A DNA stretch of 38,541 bases from Acidobacteriota bacterium. Lineage in GTDB: Bacteria; Acidobacteriota; Terriglobia; Bryobacterales; Bryobacteraceae. The stretch lies in contig JACQDF010000352.1 in assembly GCA_016201205.1 (NCBI GenBank), positions 1-38,541 on the forward strand, read 5' to 3'. Both the position numbers and the translations under genes were made by a program. Below, in pieces: positions 8,984 through 16,535 of this stretch (position 1 is the first letter of the stretch; every line of letters begins with the position of its first letter). The notes under the pieces were generated by a model, which ran no database searches, had not been told where the DNA came from, and saw only the letters and a list, made by a program, of their open reading frames with translations.

Positions 8984-9146
8984 GGCCTCGTTCTTGAAGG
9001 ACATTCTCACCGCTGCCAGCAAGATCGAGGCGATCACTGCTGTCTGTCGCCAGAACTCAAAAAGCGACACCCCGACGTGCCCATTCGCTGCCTACAACGG
9101 CAACACCAGCCGCGCCGCGCAGCCCTTGCCGCCGGCCCGGTTTTGA
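8973..9146 (+). pseudogene. HepT-like HEPN toxin remnant
   Basis: The ATG at 8973 overlaps the mntA stop, as expected for the partner gene. The first residues, MRHEASFLKDILTAASKIEA, resemble the first helix of HepT/HEPN proteins (usually about 110-140 residues). Similarity stops after about 22-28 codons, and the frame then runs through the end of the convergent kinase gene to a stop at 9146, only 57 codons in all. The catalytic R-x4-6-H motif of HEPN ribonucleases is absent. The simplest reading is a 3' deletion that joined the kinase region to the pair. Confidence 0.6.
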
Positions 9147-10429
9147 AGCGACAGCGCGCCTCCATGCGCTTCGGCGATCTGCCGGCAGAGCACCAGCCCG
9201 ATCCCCGATCCACCGGGTTTGGTGGTGAAAAACGGCACAAACAGATTCGCCGTGTTCGGCAGCCCGGGCCCTTCATCTTCCACCAGGACCAGAAGATTGC
9301 CGCCCGCTTTCTCCCACCACACGCGGACGCCTCCGCTGGTCTGGCTGGCAGCGTCAGCGGCATTGCGGATGAGATTGATGAGCAACTGCTCGAGCTGATC
9401 GCCGTCGGCGTGAATCGTCGCTGCCGGACCGGGTTCGACCTGAACGGTCAGGCGCGTCTCGATGCCGGCGGCGCGGCGGATCAGGCTGCCGATCTCGATG
9501 GGCTTCAACTGCGGGCGCGGCAGCTTGGCCAGACGAGTGTACGTGCCCATGAAGCGGCTGAGCGCCTCCGATCGCGAGGCGATGATGGCGAGCCCGCGTG
9601 TCATATCCTGCCGCCAGTCCTCGGGCAGCTCGTTGCGGGCGATGATGCTCTCGAGGCTTCCGGCAATGGACTTGATGGGCGTGAGCGAGTTGTTCAGCTC
9701 GTGTCCCAGCACGCGCACGATGCGCTGCCAGGCTTGTAATTCTTCTTCGCGCAAAGGCCGCGTGAGGTCGGTGACCACCAGTAACTGATGCGGCAGGCCG
9801 CCTTCGCGGAAGCTGGTGCGGCTGACGCCCCAGCGGCCTGAGCCGCCGGGGAAGGAGCGCTGGCGTGTCTGGGAAGGATCGCCTTCGAGGCAGTCGGCCA
9901 GCCCGAGCAAATCGGCTCTCAGACCCAGCAGGCGCTCGGCGGGCTGGGCCAGCAGCCGCTCGCCGGCACGGTTGACCAGCCGCAGGCGCGGCTCCTGATC
10001 GAAAGCGAACACGGCAACGTTGATCTCTTCCATGACTTTGCGCAGCAGCGTGGTGGCTTCGAGAGCGCCGAGGCGCTGGGCGCGGAGCGTGGCGCTCATG
10101 GCATTGACCTGCTGCATGACCTCCGCCAGCGCATCCTCGCCCCGTGCGCCGCGTGCGCGGATCGAGTAGTCGCCCTCGCGCATCGCTTCCAGCAGATTGG
10201 CGATGGTGCGCAATGGGGAGGCCACCCGCTCCCGGACGGCGGCGCTGAAGCCCCACCAGCAGCCGAGGATGATTACGGTCCATGTCCATTGCACTTTGGG
10301 CGTGTAGTCCGCGTACCAGAGAATCCCCATCGAGACCGCCACCGCGGGCAGACCGGCGGCGAGCGCGGTGAAAAGCACGCGGTATTCGTGAAGCGAAAGA
10401 CGGCGGCGGACCCTTTCGAAGAGCTTCAC
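9092..10429 (-). CDS. NtrY-like sensor histidine kinase
   Basis: The protein has 445 residues. Two membrane helices lie in residues about 17-70 (LFTALAAGLPAVAVSMGILW and WTWTVIILGCWWGFSA), followed by a HAMP-like segment (RTIANLLEAMREGDYSIRA) and a PAS-like segment to about 215. The dimerisation box is VLGHELNNSLTPIKSIAGSL with the phosphorylated histidine near 241. The ATP-binding lid motifs are LLINLIRNAADAA, EDEGPGL and GGSGIGLVL. The gene overlaps the upstream response regulator by 4 bases (ATGA), so the two are translationally coupled. The GHELNN box is typical of NtrY-type kinases that pair with sigma-54 activators. The ligand is unknown. Confidence 0.92.
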   Translation of the reverse strand: MKLFERVRRRLSLHEYRVLFTALAAGLPAVAVSMGILWYADYTPKVQWTWTVIILGCWWGFSAAVRERVASPLRTIANLLEAMREGDYSIRARGARGEDALAEVMQQVNAMSATLRAQRLGALEATTLLRKVMEEINVAVFAFDQEPRLRLVNRAGERLLAQPAERLLGLRADLLGLADCLEGDPSQTRQRSFPGGSGRWGVSRTSFREGGLPHQLLVVTDLTRPLREEELQAWQRIVRVLGHELNNSLTPIKSIAGSLESIIARNELPEDWRQDMTRGLAIIASRSEALSRFMGTYTRLAKLPRPQLKPIEIGSLIRRAAGIETRLTVQVEPGPAATIHADGDQLEQLLINLIRNAADAASQTSGGVRVWWEKAGGNLLVLVEDEGPGLPNTANLFVPFFTTKPGGSGIGLVLCRQIAEAHGGALSLQNRAGGKGCAARLVLPL

Positions 10430-11820
10430 AGGCCGTAGCGCTGCAACCGGCGGTACAAGGCGCTGCGGCTCAACCCCAGCGCTTTGGCCGCGTGGCTGAC
10501 GTTGCCAGCATAGCGCGCCAGAGCCTTGCGGATGAGGAAGGACTCGACCTGTTCGAGGCTCAGGTCCTCCAGGCGCGGCAAGCCTTCGTGCGCCGACCGC
10601 AGCGCGAGGTCGACGGGCCGGAGGACGGCGCCGGCGGCCATCAGAACCGCACGCTCGACGACGTGATTCAGCTCGCGCACGTTCCCCTGCCAGAGATTCG
10701 ACAGCAGCGCCTGCATCGCTGCCGCGTCGAAGCCGGTGAGCTGTTTGCGATAGCGCTGCGCGTGCTGGCGCAGGAAATGAGCCGCCAGCAAAGGGATGTC
10801 GTCGCGGCGGTCGCGCAGCGGCGGCAAGTGGATTTCCACCGTGTTTAGCCGGAAGAGCAGATCCTGGCGGAAACGGCCGGCGGCCAGCTCCTCCTGGATG
10901 CGCGCGTTGGTCGCGCTGATCACGCGCACGTCAACCTTGCGCGTGCGCGAGGAGCCCACCCGCTCCATCTCACCGGTTTCGAGCACGCGCAGCAGCTTCG
11001 ATTGCAGATTCATCGGCACATTGGCGATCTCGTCCAGCAACAGCGTTCCCCCTTCCGCCAGCTCGAAGCGTCCGACCCGATCCATCTTGGCGTCGGTGAA
11101 GGCGCCCTTGACGTGGCCGAACAATTCGCTCTCGAAGACGCCTTCGGCGAGGCCACCCGCGTTCACCGTAACCATGGGACGAGAAGCGCGTCCGGAGACG
11201 GCGTGAAGCGTACGCGCAACCACCTCCTTGCCCGTGCCGGGCTCGCCGGTGATGAGCACGTTGGCGTCCGAGGGACCGACGCGAGAGATGATTTGCAGCA
11301 CCGGCTGCATGGCGGGGGATTCGGCAATCAGAACGGGAAGGCCGTCGGAGCGAAGCAGGCGGTTTTCGGCCTCCAGACGCTGGCTCTTGCGGAGCGCCTG
11401 GCTGAGCTCGATTTGGGTGCGCACAATGGTCATCAGGCGCGCGTTGTCCCACGGCTTCTGGATGAAGTCGCGGGCGCCGCGCCGCATCGCTTCCACGGCC
11501 AGCTCGACGCTGCTCCAGGCGGTCATCACCACCACCGGCAGAGCGCCGTCGGTCGCCTGGATGCGCGTCAGCAGATCGAGCCCCTCCTGGCCGGAGGTGG
11601 TGTCGCGGGCGTAGTTCAGATCCATCACCAGCAGATCGAACTCGCGGGCTTCGAGCGCGCTCAGGATGGCCCCGGGCGAGGCGGCGGATTCGATCTGGCA
11701 GCCTTCGCTTTTCAACATCAGCCGCAAGGCTTCGAGCACATCGGGCTGGTCGTCAGCAATGAGAATTCGAGGCTTGGCCAGATTCGGCGCTGTCACTCTG
11801 TCCATGGTAGCGGGAAGCAT
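10426..11820 (-). CDS. NtrC-family sigma-54-dependent response regulator
   Basis: The protein has 464 residues; the start is ATG 11820 or the ATG five codons later. The receiver domain (about 18-140) includes [14 protein letters not shown] and the phosphoacceptor in LLVMDLNYA. The AAA+ domain shows Walker A in GEPGTGKE, Walker B in [11 protein letters not shown] and the arginine-finger region in [20 protein letters not shown]. The sigma-54 contact loop reads GAFTDA, not the canonical GAFTGA. A Fis-type helix-turn-helix closes the protein ([20 protein letters not shown]). It is co-transcribed with the NtrY-like kinase. It should activate sigma-54 promoters; targets are not evident here. Confidence 0.93.
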   Translation of the reverse strand: MLPATMDRVTAPNLAKPRILIADDQPDVLEALRLMLKSEGCQIESAASPGAILSALEAREFDLLVMDLNYARDTTSGQEGLDLLTRIQATDGALPVVVMTAWSSVELAVEAMRRGARDFIQKPWDNARLMTIVRTQIELSQALRKSQRLEAENRLLRSDGLPVLIAESPAMQPVLQIISRVGPSDANVLITGEPGTGKEVVARTLHAVSGRASRPMVTVNAGGLAEGVFESELFGHVKGAFTDAKMDRVGRFELAEGGTLLLDEIANVPMNLQSKLLRVLETGEMERVGSSRTRKVDVRVISATNARIQEELAAGRFRQDLLFRLNTVEIHLPPLRDRRDDIPLLAAHFLRQHAQRYRKQLTGFDAAAMQALLSNLWQGNVRELNHVVERAVLMAAGAVLRPVDLALRSAHEGLPRLEDLSLEQVESFLIRKALARYAGNVSHAAKALGLSRSALYRRLQRYGL

Positions 11821-11823
11821 CTG

Positions 11824-12639
11824 TCAACGCTTTTCTATCGCCAGGCGCACGCCAAAGGCGATCAGCAGGAATCCGGTGGCGGCCTCCAGACGGCGTCGCA
11901 TTCTCTCGAGCAGCAGGCCGCTCATCTTATCCAGAAAGAGAGCGAACCCGCTGAGCCAGACCAGGCCCATCGCGATGTGAATGGAAGCCAGCGCTACGGA
12001 TTGTTGTAAGGCGCTGCCGGCGGGCGAAATAAACTGCGGCAGAAACGTCAGATAGAACAGCGCCACTTTGGGGTTGAGCAGATTGGTGAAAAGCGCAAAG
12101 GCCGCGCCCCGCGGCGCCAAGCCGTTGAGGAACACCGGAGTGTCGCTGCCGCGGGCGCGGTCCGTTTTGCGCGTGTTCCTTAGAAGCGCAAAGGCCGCGC
12201 CCCGCGGCGCCAAGCCGTTGAGGAACACCGGAGTGTCGCTGCCGCGGGCGCGGTCCGTTTTGCGCGTGTTCCTTAGAAGAAGCCCCTCGGAGAAACTCGT
12301 CCAGGCGCCCGGGCGTGCGGCCTCGCCGAAAGCCGTGAGAGCGCCTCCGGCGCCGCTCCATGCCGCGCGCAGTGATTGCACCCCGAGCCAGACCAGATAG
12401 ATCGCTCCAGCCGTCTTGACGGCATCAAAGATCGCCGCCGAGCGGCTGAGAATCACCGACAGCCCCAGCGCGGAAGCAACCCCGTGAATCAGGCAGCCGA
12501 GGCAGATGCCCCAGACGGTGAACAAAGCGGGTTTGCGCCCGCGCGCCAGCGTGCTGCGCACGACCAGCGCGGTGTCCGCCCCAGGCGTGATGGTAAGAAT
12601 GGCGGCCAGGCCGACAAAGACCCAGAAGCGGGAATCCAT
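11824..12639 (-). CDS. LysE/RhtB-family exporter with two in-frame repeat insertions
   Basis: The protein has 271 residues from ATG 12639; TTG or ATG starts 18-30 bases upstream are possible. LysE-family features are ITPGADTALVVRSTLARGRK near the N-terminus, repeated hydrophobic helices, and NLLNPKVALFYLTFLPQF, the family's signature second half. Between SEGLL and FTNLLNPK lies an extra 62-residue stretch made of two identical 31-residue units, each beginning LRNTRKTDRARG and ending APRGAAFAL. These are encoded by palindromic copies B and C. Family members are about 205-210 residues, matching 271 minus 62. The frame is intact, so a full-length protein could still be made; whether the basic insert tolerates folding is unknown. 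The protein would export amino acids across the inner membrane. Confidence 0.85.
   Translation of the reverse strand: MDSRFWVFVGLAAILTITPGADTALVVRSTLARGRKPALFTVWGICLGCLIHGVASALGLSVILSRSAAIFDAVKTAGAIYLVWLGVQSLRAAWSGAGGALTAFGEAARPGAWTSFSEGLLLRNTRKTDRARGSDTPVFLNGLAPRGAAFALLRNTRKTDRARGSDTPVFLNGLAPRGAAFALFTNLLNPKVALFYLTFLPQFISPAGSALQQSVALASIHIAMGLVWLSGFALFLDKMSGLLLERMRRRLEAATGFLLIAFGVRLAIEKR
12091..12183 (-). repeat. Palindromic element, copy B (in frame within the LysE-type gene)
   Basis: This is a 93-base unit (31 codons), first of two tandem copies on the plus-strand coordinates. It is identical at all 93 positions to copy C. On the coding strand it begins CTAAGGAACACGCGCAAAAC and ends GGCCTTTGCGCTT. 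The outer inverted repeat is GCGCAAA / TTTGCGC, with GC-rich inner arms. Confidence 0.9.
12184..12276 (-). repeat. Palindromic element, copy C (tandem duplicate of B)
   Basis: This is the second 93-base unit, identical to copy B and directly adjacent. Perfect identity suggests a recent tandem duplication rather than two separate insertions. Together B and C add 186 bases, a multiple of three, and leave the frame open. Confidence 0.9.
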
Positions 12640-12765
12640 GCCCAGGCTGAGGTGCATGAGCGATGCCAAACCTAACCCAGCATTTTACAGACCCTGAGCC
12701 ATTTCAGGTGTCCGCTTGCGGGACGGGCTGTGCCTGTTCAGCACAGGCGCCTCTCCGGAATGCCC

Positions 12766-13446
12766 TTACTCCGCGACGGTGGCCTTGCGAATGTAGTCGA
12801 GGTTGGGGAACTGCTCCTCCAAGTAAGAATTTCCACGCTGTGTGATCAATTGCTGATCGGGGCGCTCGCCGTAACCGCTGTAGATTCTGTTGACAACGTC
12901 CATCCCTTCGGCCACTTTGCCGAACGGGGCGAAGCCCTGATCATCCAGTGTCGCGTTCATGCGCAGATTGATGAACAACTGCGTGGTGCGCGTGTTGGGA
13001 CCGGCGGTGGCAAAAGTGACGTAGCCGGCGGTGTTCGAGCGCAAGACAGGATCATCGGGGAAGCGAGCGTTCTCCCACACCCTGGCAATCCTGGGATCGC
13101 CGGCAATGCCGAACTGGACCACGAAGTTGGACGCCACGCGAAAGAAGCGGTTGCCGTCATAGAATCCGTTCCTGACGAGGTTAAAGAAACGGTCCGTGCC
13201 GCGCGGCGCCCAGGCGCGCTCGACGTGCACGACGAAGATACCCTTGGAAGTGTCAAACTTCGCGCTAAACTGGTCCGGCGCTTTTTCGACCAGGGTGGCC
13301 GGATCAAGAAGACTGGGCTTTACGGCGGCTTTCTTTTCTTCCTTGGGCGGCTCGGTCTTTTCCTTGGCGACCTCTTTAGCCGGCTCCGGCGGTTTCGAAC
13401 AGGCGATGAGGAGAATGCCGGCAAGGCACAACGCAAACTTCTTCAT
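12766..13446 (-). CDS. Cyclophilin-type peptidyl-prolyl isomerase lipoprotein
   Basis: The protein has 226 residues from ATG 13446. The N-terminus is a lipoprotein signal with lipobox LIAC (MKKFALCLAGILLIACSKPP), followed by a Lys/Glu/Pro-rich linker to about residue 45. The cyclophilin domain follows: DTSKGIFVVHVERAWAPRGT, RFFNLVRNGFYDGNRFFRV and VQFGIAGDP, then TRTTQLFINL and GFAPFGKVAEGMDVVNRIYS. It would catalyse proline isomerisation in periplasmic or membrane-attached proteins. In the active-site segment, FFRVASNFVVQFG has a Val where many cyclophilins have the catalytic-pocket Met-Ile-Gln-Gly pattern, so activity may be modest. It begins 5 bases after the upstream aldolase-like gene, suggesting an operon. 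Confidence 0.9.
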   Translation of the reverse strand: MKKFALCLAGILLIACSKPPEPAKEVAKEKTEPPKEEKKAAVKPSLLDPATLVEKAPDQFSAKFDTSKGIFVVHVERAWAPRGTDRFFNLVRNGFYDGNRFFRVASNFVVQFGIAGDPRIARVWENARFPDDPVLRSNTAGYVTFATAGPNTRTTQLFINLRMNATLDDQGFAPFGKVAEGMDVVNRIYSGYGERPDQQLITQRGNSYLEEQFPNLDYIRKATVAE

Positions 13447-13451
13447 GGGCG

Positions 13452-14684
13452 TTATCGCTGCACCGCGCCGGCGCGGCCCATGATCGGCCACACATCGACG
13501 ATTCTGTCGCCATCCGAGACATAGTAACGGTCGTAAACATTGGTGCTGGTGTCCAGATTGGTGCAATAAAGCTCGACGCGCTCGCCCAGCTTCAGCTCGT
13601 CTCCCTCGTTCCACTTGAGAATGCCGTACTCGGCGCCCTGGTTCTCGACGACAACGTCCGGCCTGCCCTTCACCTGGTCGGTGGGCTTCAGCATGGCCTT
13701 GTTGCCGCAGTCGATCGTGACCTGGTTCGGGTGATTCCTGCTGATGACCGTAGTCATAACGGTGAGCGACGGCTGGAAATCGGTGTAATTTACCGGGTCG
13801 CTCTTGCCGCCGACCTTCATGTAGGCGGTGTCCATGAAAACGTAGGAGCCGGCCTGCAATTCGGTGATCCCGATTTCCTTGTCGATGTTGTAGGTGCCGG
13901 TGCTGCCGCCGGTGATGATCGGCGTCGCCAGGCCGGCCTTCTTGCACAGCATGGCGGTTTCCACCACGGGAACGACGTCCTCGATGGATTTCCTGCGGCG
14001 CTCTTGCCAGCCCTTGGTGTGCGAAGCCGCGCCTGAGTACCCCATGACGCCGCCGAACTTGAGATTCTTTTTCGAGTCGATGCGCCTGGCCAGCTCGAGG
14101 CCCGGCTGGCCGGTGGCGTGGCCGGCTCGAGTCAGGCCGGCGTAAAGATCGATGAGCACCGCCGGCTTGATGCGGGCGACTGCGGCCGCTTCATCGAGCA
14201 GATCGGCGGTGATGGGATCGTCGGCGACCATCATGAAGGTCGGGTCTTTGGCGGCCAGCAGGATGCCGCGCCAGATCTTGTTCTTGCCGGCGGGCTGGCA
14301 GGTGTAGAGGACGTTTCTGATGCCGGCGGAGACCATCAGCTCGCACTCAGCGATGGTGGCGCAGCAGATGCCGAGGCTGCCGAGCCCGATCTGGCGTCTG
14401 GCGATGTCGGTGGACTTGTGGATCTTGCAGTGAGCGCGCAAGTCGATTCCTGTCGACTTGCAGTGGTCGGCCATGTGGCGCAGGTTGCGTTCGATGACCG
14501 CCTTTTCGACGAGCATCGAAGGCGTGGGCAGATCTTCTTTGTAGATGCCCGTGAAGTCGCGGCGGGCGATTTTGGCTTCGATTTCGGCGTAGCGGAAGGC
14601 CTTCTTTACGTTGGGCGTAGTCGGGTTGCCACCGAGGGCGAACGGCGCGGCGACGGTGGAGGCAAGCAGCATCCGGCGAGTCAT
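13452..14684 (-). CDS. Exported D-threonine-aldolase/DSD1-like PLP enzyme
   Basis: The protein has 410 residues. The N-terminus MTRRMLLASTVAAPFALGG has a twin-arginine pattern (T-R-R-M-L-L), suggesting Tat export of the folded enzyme. The alanine-racemase-like barrel starts at LPTPSMLVEKAVIERNL; RAHCKIHKSTDIARRQI contains the expected PLP lysine. The C-terminal beta domain ends NVYDRYYVSDGDRIVDVWPI, typical of D-threonine aldolase and D-serine dehydratase (DSD1) relatives. In those families a metal is held by His-x-Asp or His-x-Cys shortly before this motif; here the aligned stretch reads N-L-D, so the histidine appears replaced. The substrate may be a D-hydroxy amino acid, but this is not proven. 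Confidence 0.8.
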   Translation of the reverse strand: MTRRMLLASTVAAPFALGGNPTTPNVKKAFRYAEIEAKIARRDFTGIYKEDLPTPSMLVEKAVIERNLRHMADHCKSTGIDLRAHCKIHKSTDIARRQIGLGSLGICCATIAECELMVSAGIRNVLYTCQPAGKNKIWRGILLAAKDPTFMMVADDPITADLLDEAAAVARIKPAVLIDLYAGLTRAGHATGQPGLELARRIDSKKNLKFGGVMGYSGAASHTKGWQERRRKSIEDVVPVVETAMLCKKAGLATPIITGGSTGTYNIDKEIGITELQAGSYVFMDTAYMKVGGKSDPVNYTDFQPSLTVMTTVISRNHPNQVTIDCGNKAMLKPTDQVKGRPDVVVENQGAEYGILKWNEGDELKLGERVELYCTNLDTSTNVYDRYYVSDGDRIVDVWPIMGRAGAVQR

Positions 14685-14713
14685 AATGGATCTATCATAT
14701 CGCGACCGGGCGG

Positions 14714-16444
14714 TCAGAGTTTGGCCGCGTCATGTTTAGCCGCATCCAGCGCCCGCGAACTTCGCAGGATTCGCGGCAGCAGGACCAAGGCGCCTCCGTA
14801 AGCGAGCAGGGAGACGGCCAGCAACGCCGGGTGGCTTCGTTGGAAATCGGACATCAGCAGGCGCCAGGCGGCCAGCGCCATGAATGCATAGTGAAGCCAT
14901 ACCAGCTCGCGGCGATTCGTCCGCGTCCCGGCCCAGGCCACCAGAACAGCCGTTCCAATGAGAAGAGTCGTGCGTCCGGTGGCCGCACCCGGCAGCAGGC
15001 GGAGCAGCGCCAGGGAAGCGACGGCTGCCAGGCTCGCCAGCAGGGGAGCGGCGATTGCCAGCAGAGTAAGGCGCTCCAGGATGGATTCCTCCGCCGGCTG
15101 CTTCGACCTCCCGAACACCGCATAGGCGAGCCCGGCCGTCATCATGATCAGCAACAGCGCCATGGGCGGAGGCCAGAGAGAAACCCGGTCGCCGAACAGC
15201 GCCATGGTGGTGAGGCTCGCCCAGGACGAGGCGCCGGCAGCCAGCAGCAGATAAGCCGCACCATGAAACCGGAGCGTCTTGCGCTCCGCCGAGATGCCAG
15301 TCCAGGTGGCGGCTAAGGCGAGGCCGGACCACAGGAGTGCAACGGCCATCGATGCGCCGAGCAGCAGGCGGCTACCCGCAACAACCAGCAAAGCTCCACA
15401 GGTGGAATACGTGTAGAAGCTCAGGTCGCGGCCGGTGCGGCGGTCGAGAAAGGCGAACGCGATCAGGTAGGAAGCGACGCCCATCAGGAGGGACAAAGCG
15501 GCAATCGCAGCGGCGCCTGTCGCCGATTGCTCCGCCACCCGATACGCACCGCCGAGGCCAATCGCAAGCGCCAGCGCGGTCTGGACGATCTCGAGGGCGG
15601 TGATGTGCAGGAGCCGAACCAGCGTCCGGATTACGGTGCCGCTCAAATAGATGACCACCAGACCAATCTGGACGGCGATGACGGCCATGGAAGCAAACGG
15701 GACGTAGCCTTCCGGCACTCCCTTGGGCCGGGTGGCGAGATAGCTCAGCAACAGGACCGCCAGGTTGGCCGCGAACGCCATTACTCCCCGGACGCCAAGA
15801 CAATGGTCGCGCGAAGCAGCGAACTCAATGGCGGCGGCCATCGTGAGTAAGCAAACCGTGAAAGGAAGCGGATCCCGCGTGGCCACGAACAAAGCCAGCG
15901 AGGTCACCAGGCCGGCCGCAACCGCGGGCCACACCGGCTCGAGGATGTTGCGACGCCACGACAGAAACAGACTGAATAGGACAAACGCCGCTAAGATGAC
16001 AGCCGTTGACCACGACGAGAGTGCGTGCAGCCGGAGGGTGGCTTCCCAGAGAAGCGGGCAAAGGATCAGAACCGCCGTGACGGCATGGACGGTCGCTGCA
16101 ACACGGTCCCGCGGTGAAAGGCGCACGGATGAGAAAAGCCAGCCGCCCGCATAGAACACCGCCGCCAGCGCTCCCACGGTCTGCGGGAGAAAGCCGGACT
16201 CGGTGAGGGCGCGGAGCAAATAGGCGCCGGCCAGGCCCAGCAGAACTCGTCCAAACAAACCCGGCGCCAGAACCGAGGGCACCGCGGCGGCGGGCACGGA
16301 CGTGGAGGCAGGTTCGCCGGTGAGAGTTTCCGCGCCGGACAGCGCTTTCTGTGCTTCCAAGCCGGCAACTCGCCGCTCGAGGTCCTCGACGGCGCGCGCG
16401 AGTTCAGCAATGTCTGGGGCGGATTTCAAATCCGAAGCGCCCAT
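14714..16444 (-). CDS. Polytopic membrane protein with N-terminal coiled coil
   Basis: The protein has 576 residues from ATG 16444, which has GGAGGAG directly upstream; a further 13 in-frame codons upstream lack a site. Residues about 8-35 form a coiled coil (ELARAVEDLERRVAGLEAQ). From about 65 to the end there are some 14-16 hydrophobic helices, for example GLFGRVLLGLAGAYLLRALT and LLSYLATRP. The coiled coil plus many helices recalls DUF2339-type proteins, but no specific family is certain and no catalytic motif is seen. It is transcribed divergently from the NapC/NirT-type cytochrome with a 91-base spacer. Confidence 0.7.
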   Translation of the reverse strand: MGASDLKSAPDIAELARAVEDLERRVAGLEAQKALSGAETLTGEPASTSVPAAAVPSVLAPGLFGRVLLGLAGAYLLRALTESGFLPQTVGALAAVFYAGGWLFSSVRLSPRDRVAATVHAVTAVLILCPLLWEATLRLHALSSWSTAVILAAFVLFSLFLSWRRNILEPVWPAVAAGLVTSLALFVATRDPLPFTVCLLTMAAAIEFAASRDHCLGVRGVMAFAANLAVLLLSYLATRPKGVPEGYVPFASMAVIAVQIGLVVIYLSGTVIRTLVRLLHITALEIVQTALALAIGLGGAYRVAEQSATGAAAIAALSLLMGVASYLIAFAFLDRRTGRDLSFYTYSTCGALLVVAGSRLLLGASMAVALLWSGLALAATWTGISAERKTLRFHGAAYLLLAAGASSWASLTTMALFGDRVSLWPPPMALLLIMMTAGLAYAVFGRSKQPAEESILERLTLLAIAAPLLASLAAVASLALLRLLPGAATGRTTLLIGTAVLVAWAGTRTNRRELVWLHYAFMALAAWRLLMSDFQRSHPALLAVSLLAYGGALVLLPRILRSSRALDAAKHDAAKL

Positions 16445-16535
16445 TGATCTCCTCCGCGTCGGAATCCGGCTCAAAGTGAGCAATTCAAGGGCCGAACGTC
16501 ATGTGCTACACCTAGGGTTTGAGGAACGGGGTGTT

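Noticed and set aside
9745..9775. Resemblance to the palindromic element edge (GCGCAAAGGCCGCG) in the histidine kinase gene
   Set aside because: Only about 14 bases match, the rest of the core is absent, and the encoded residues fit a normal kinase; it is a chance GC-rich match.
12766..13947. Cyclophilin frame extended upstream into the aldolase-like gene
   Set aside because: The lipoprotein signal starts cleanly at ATG 13446, and the upstream part overlaps a well-defined gene in another frame.
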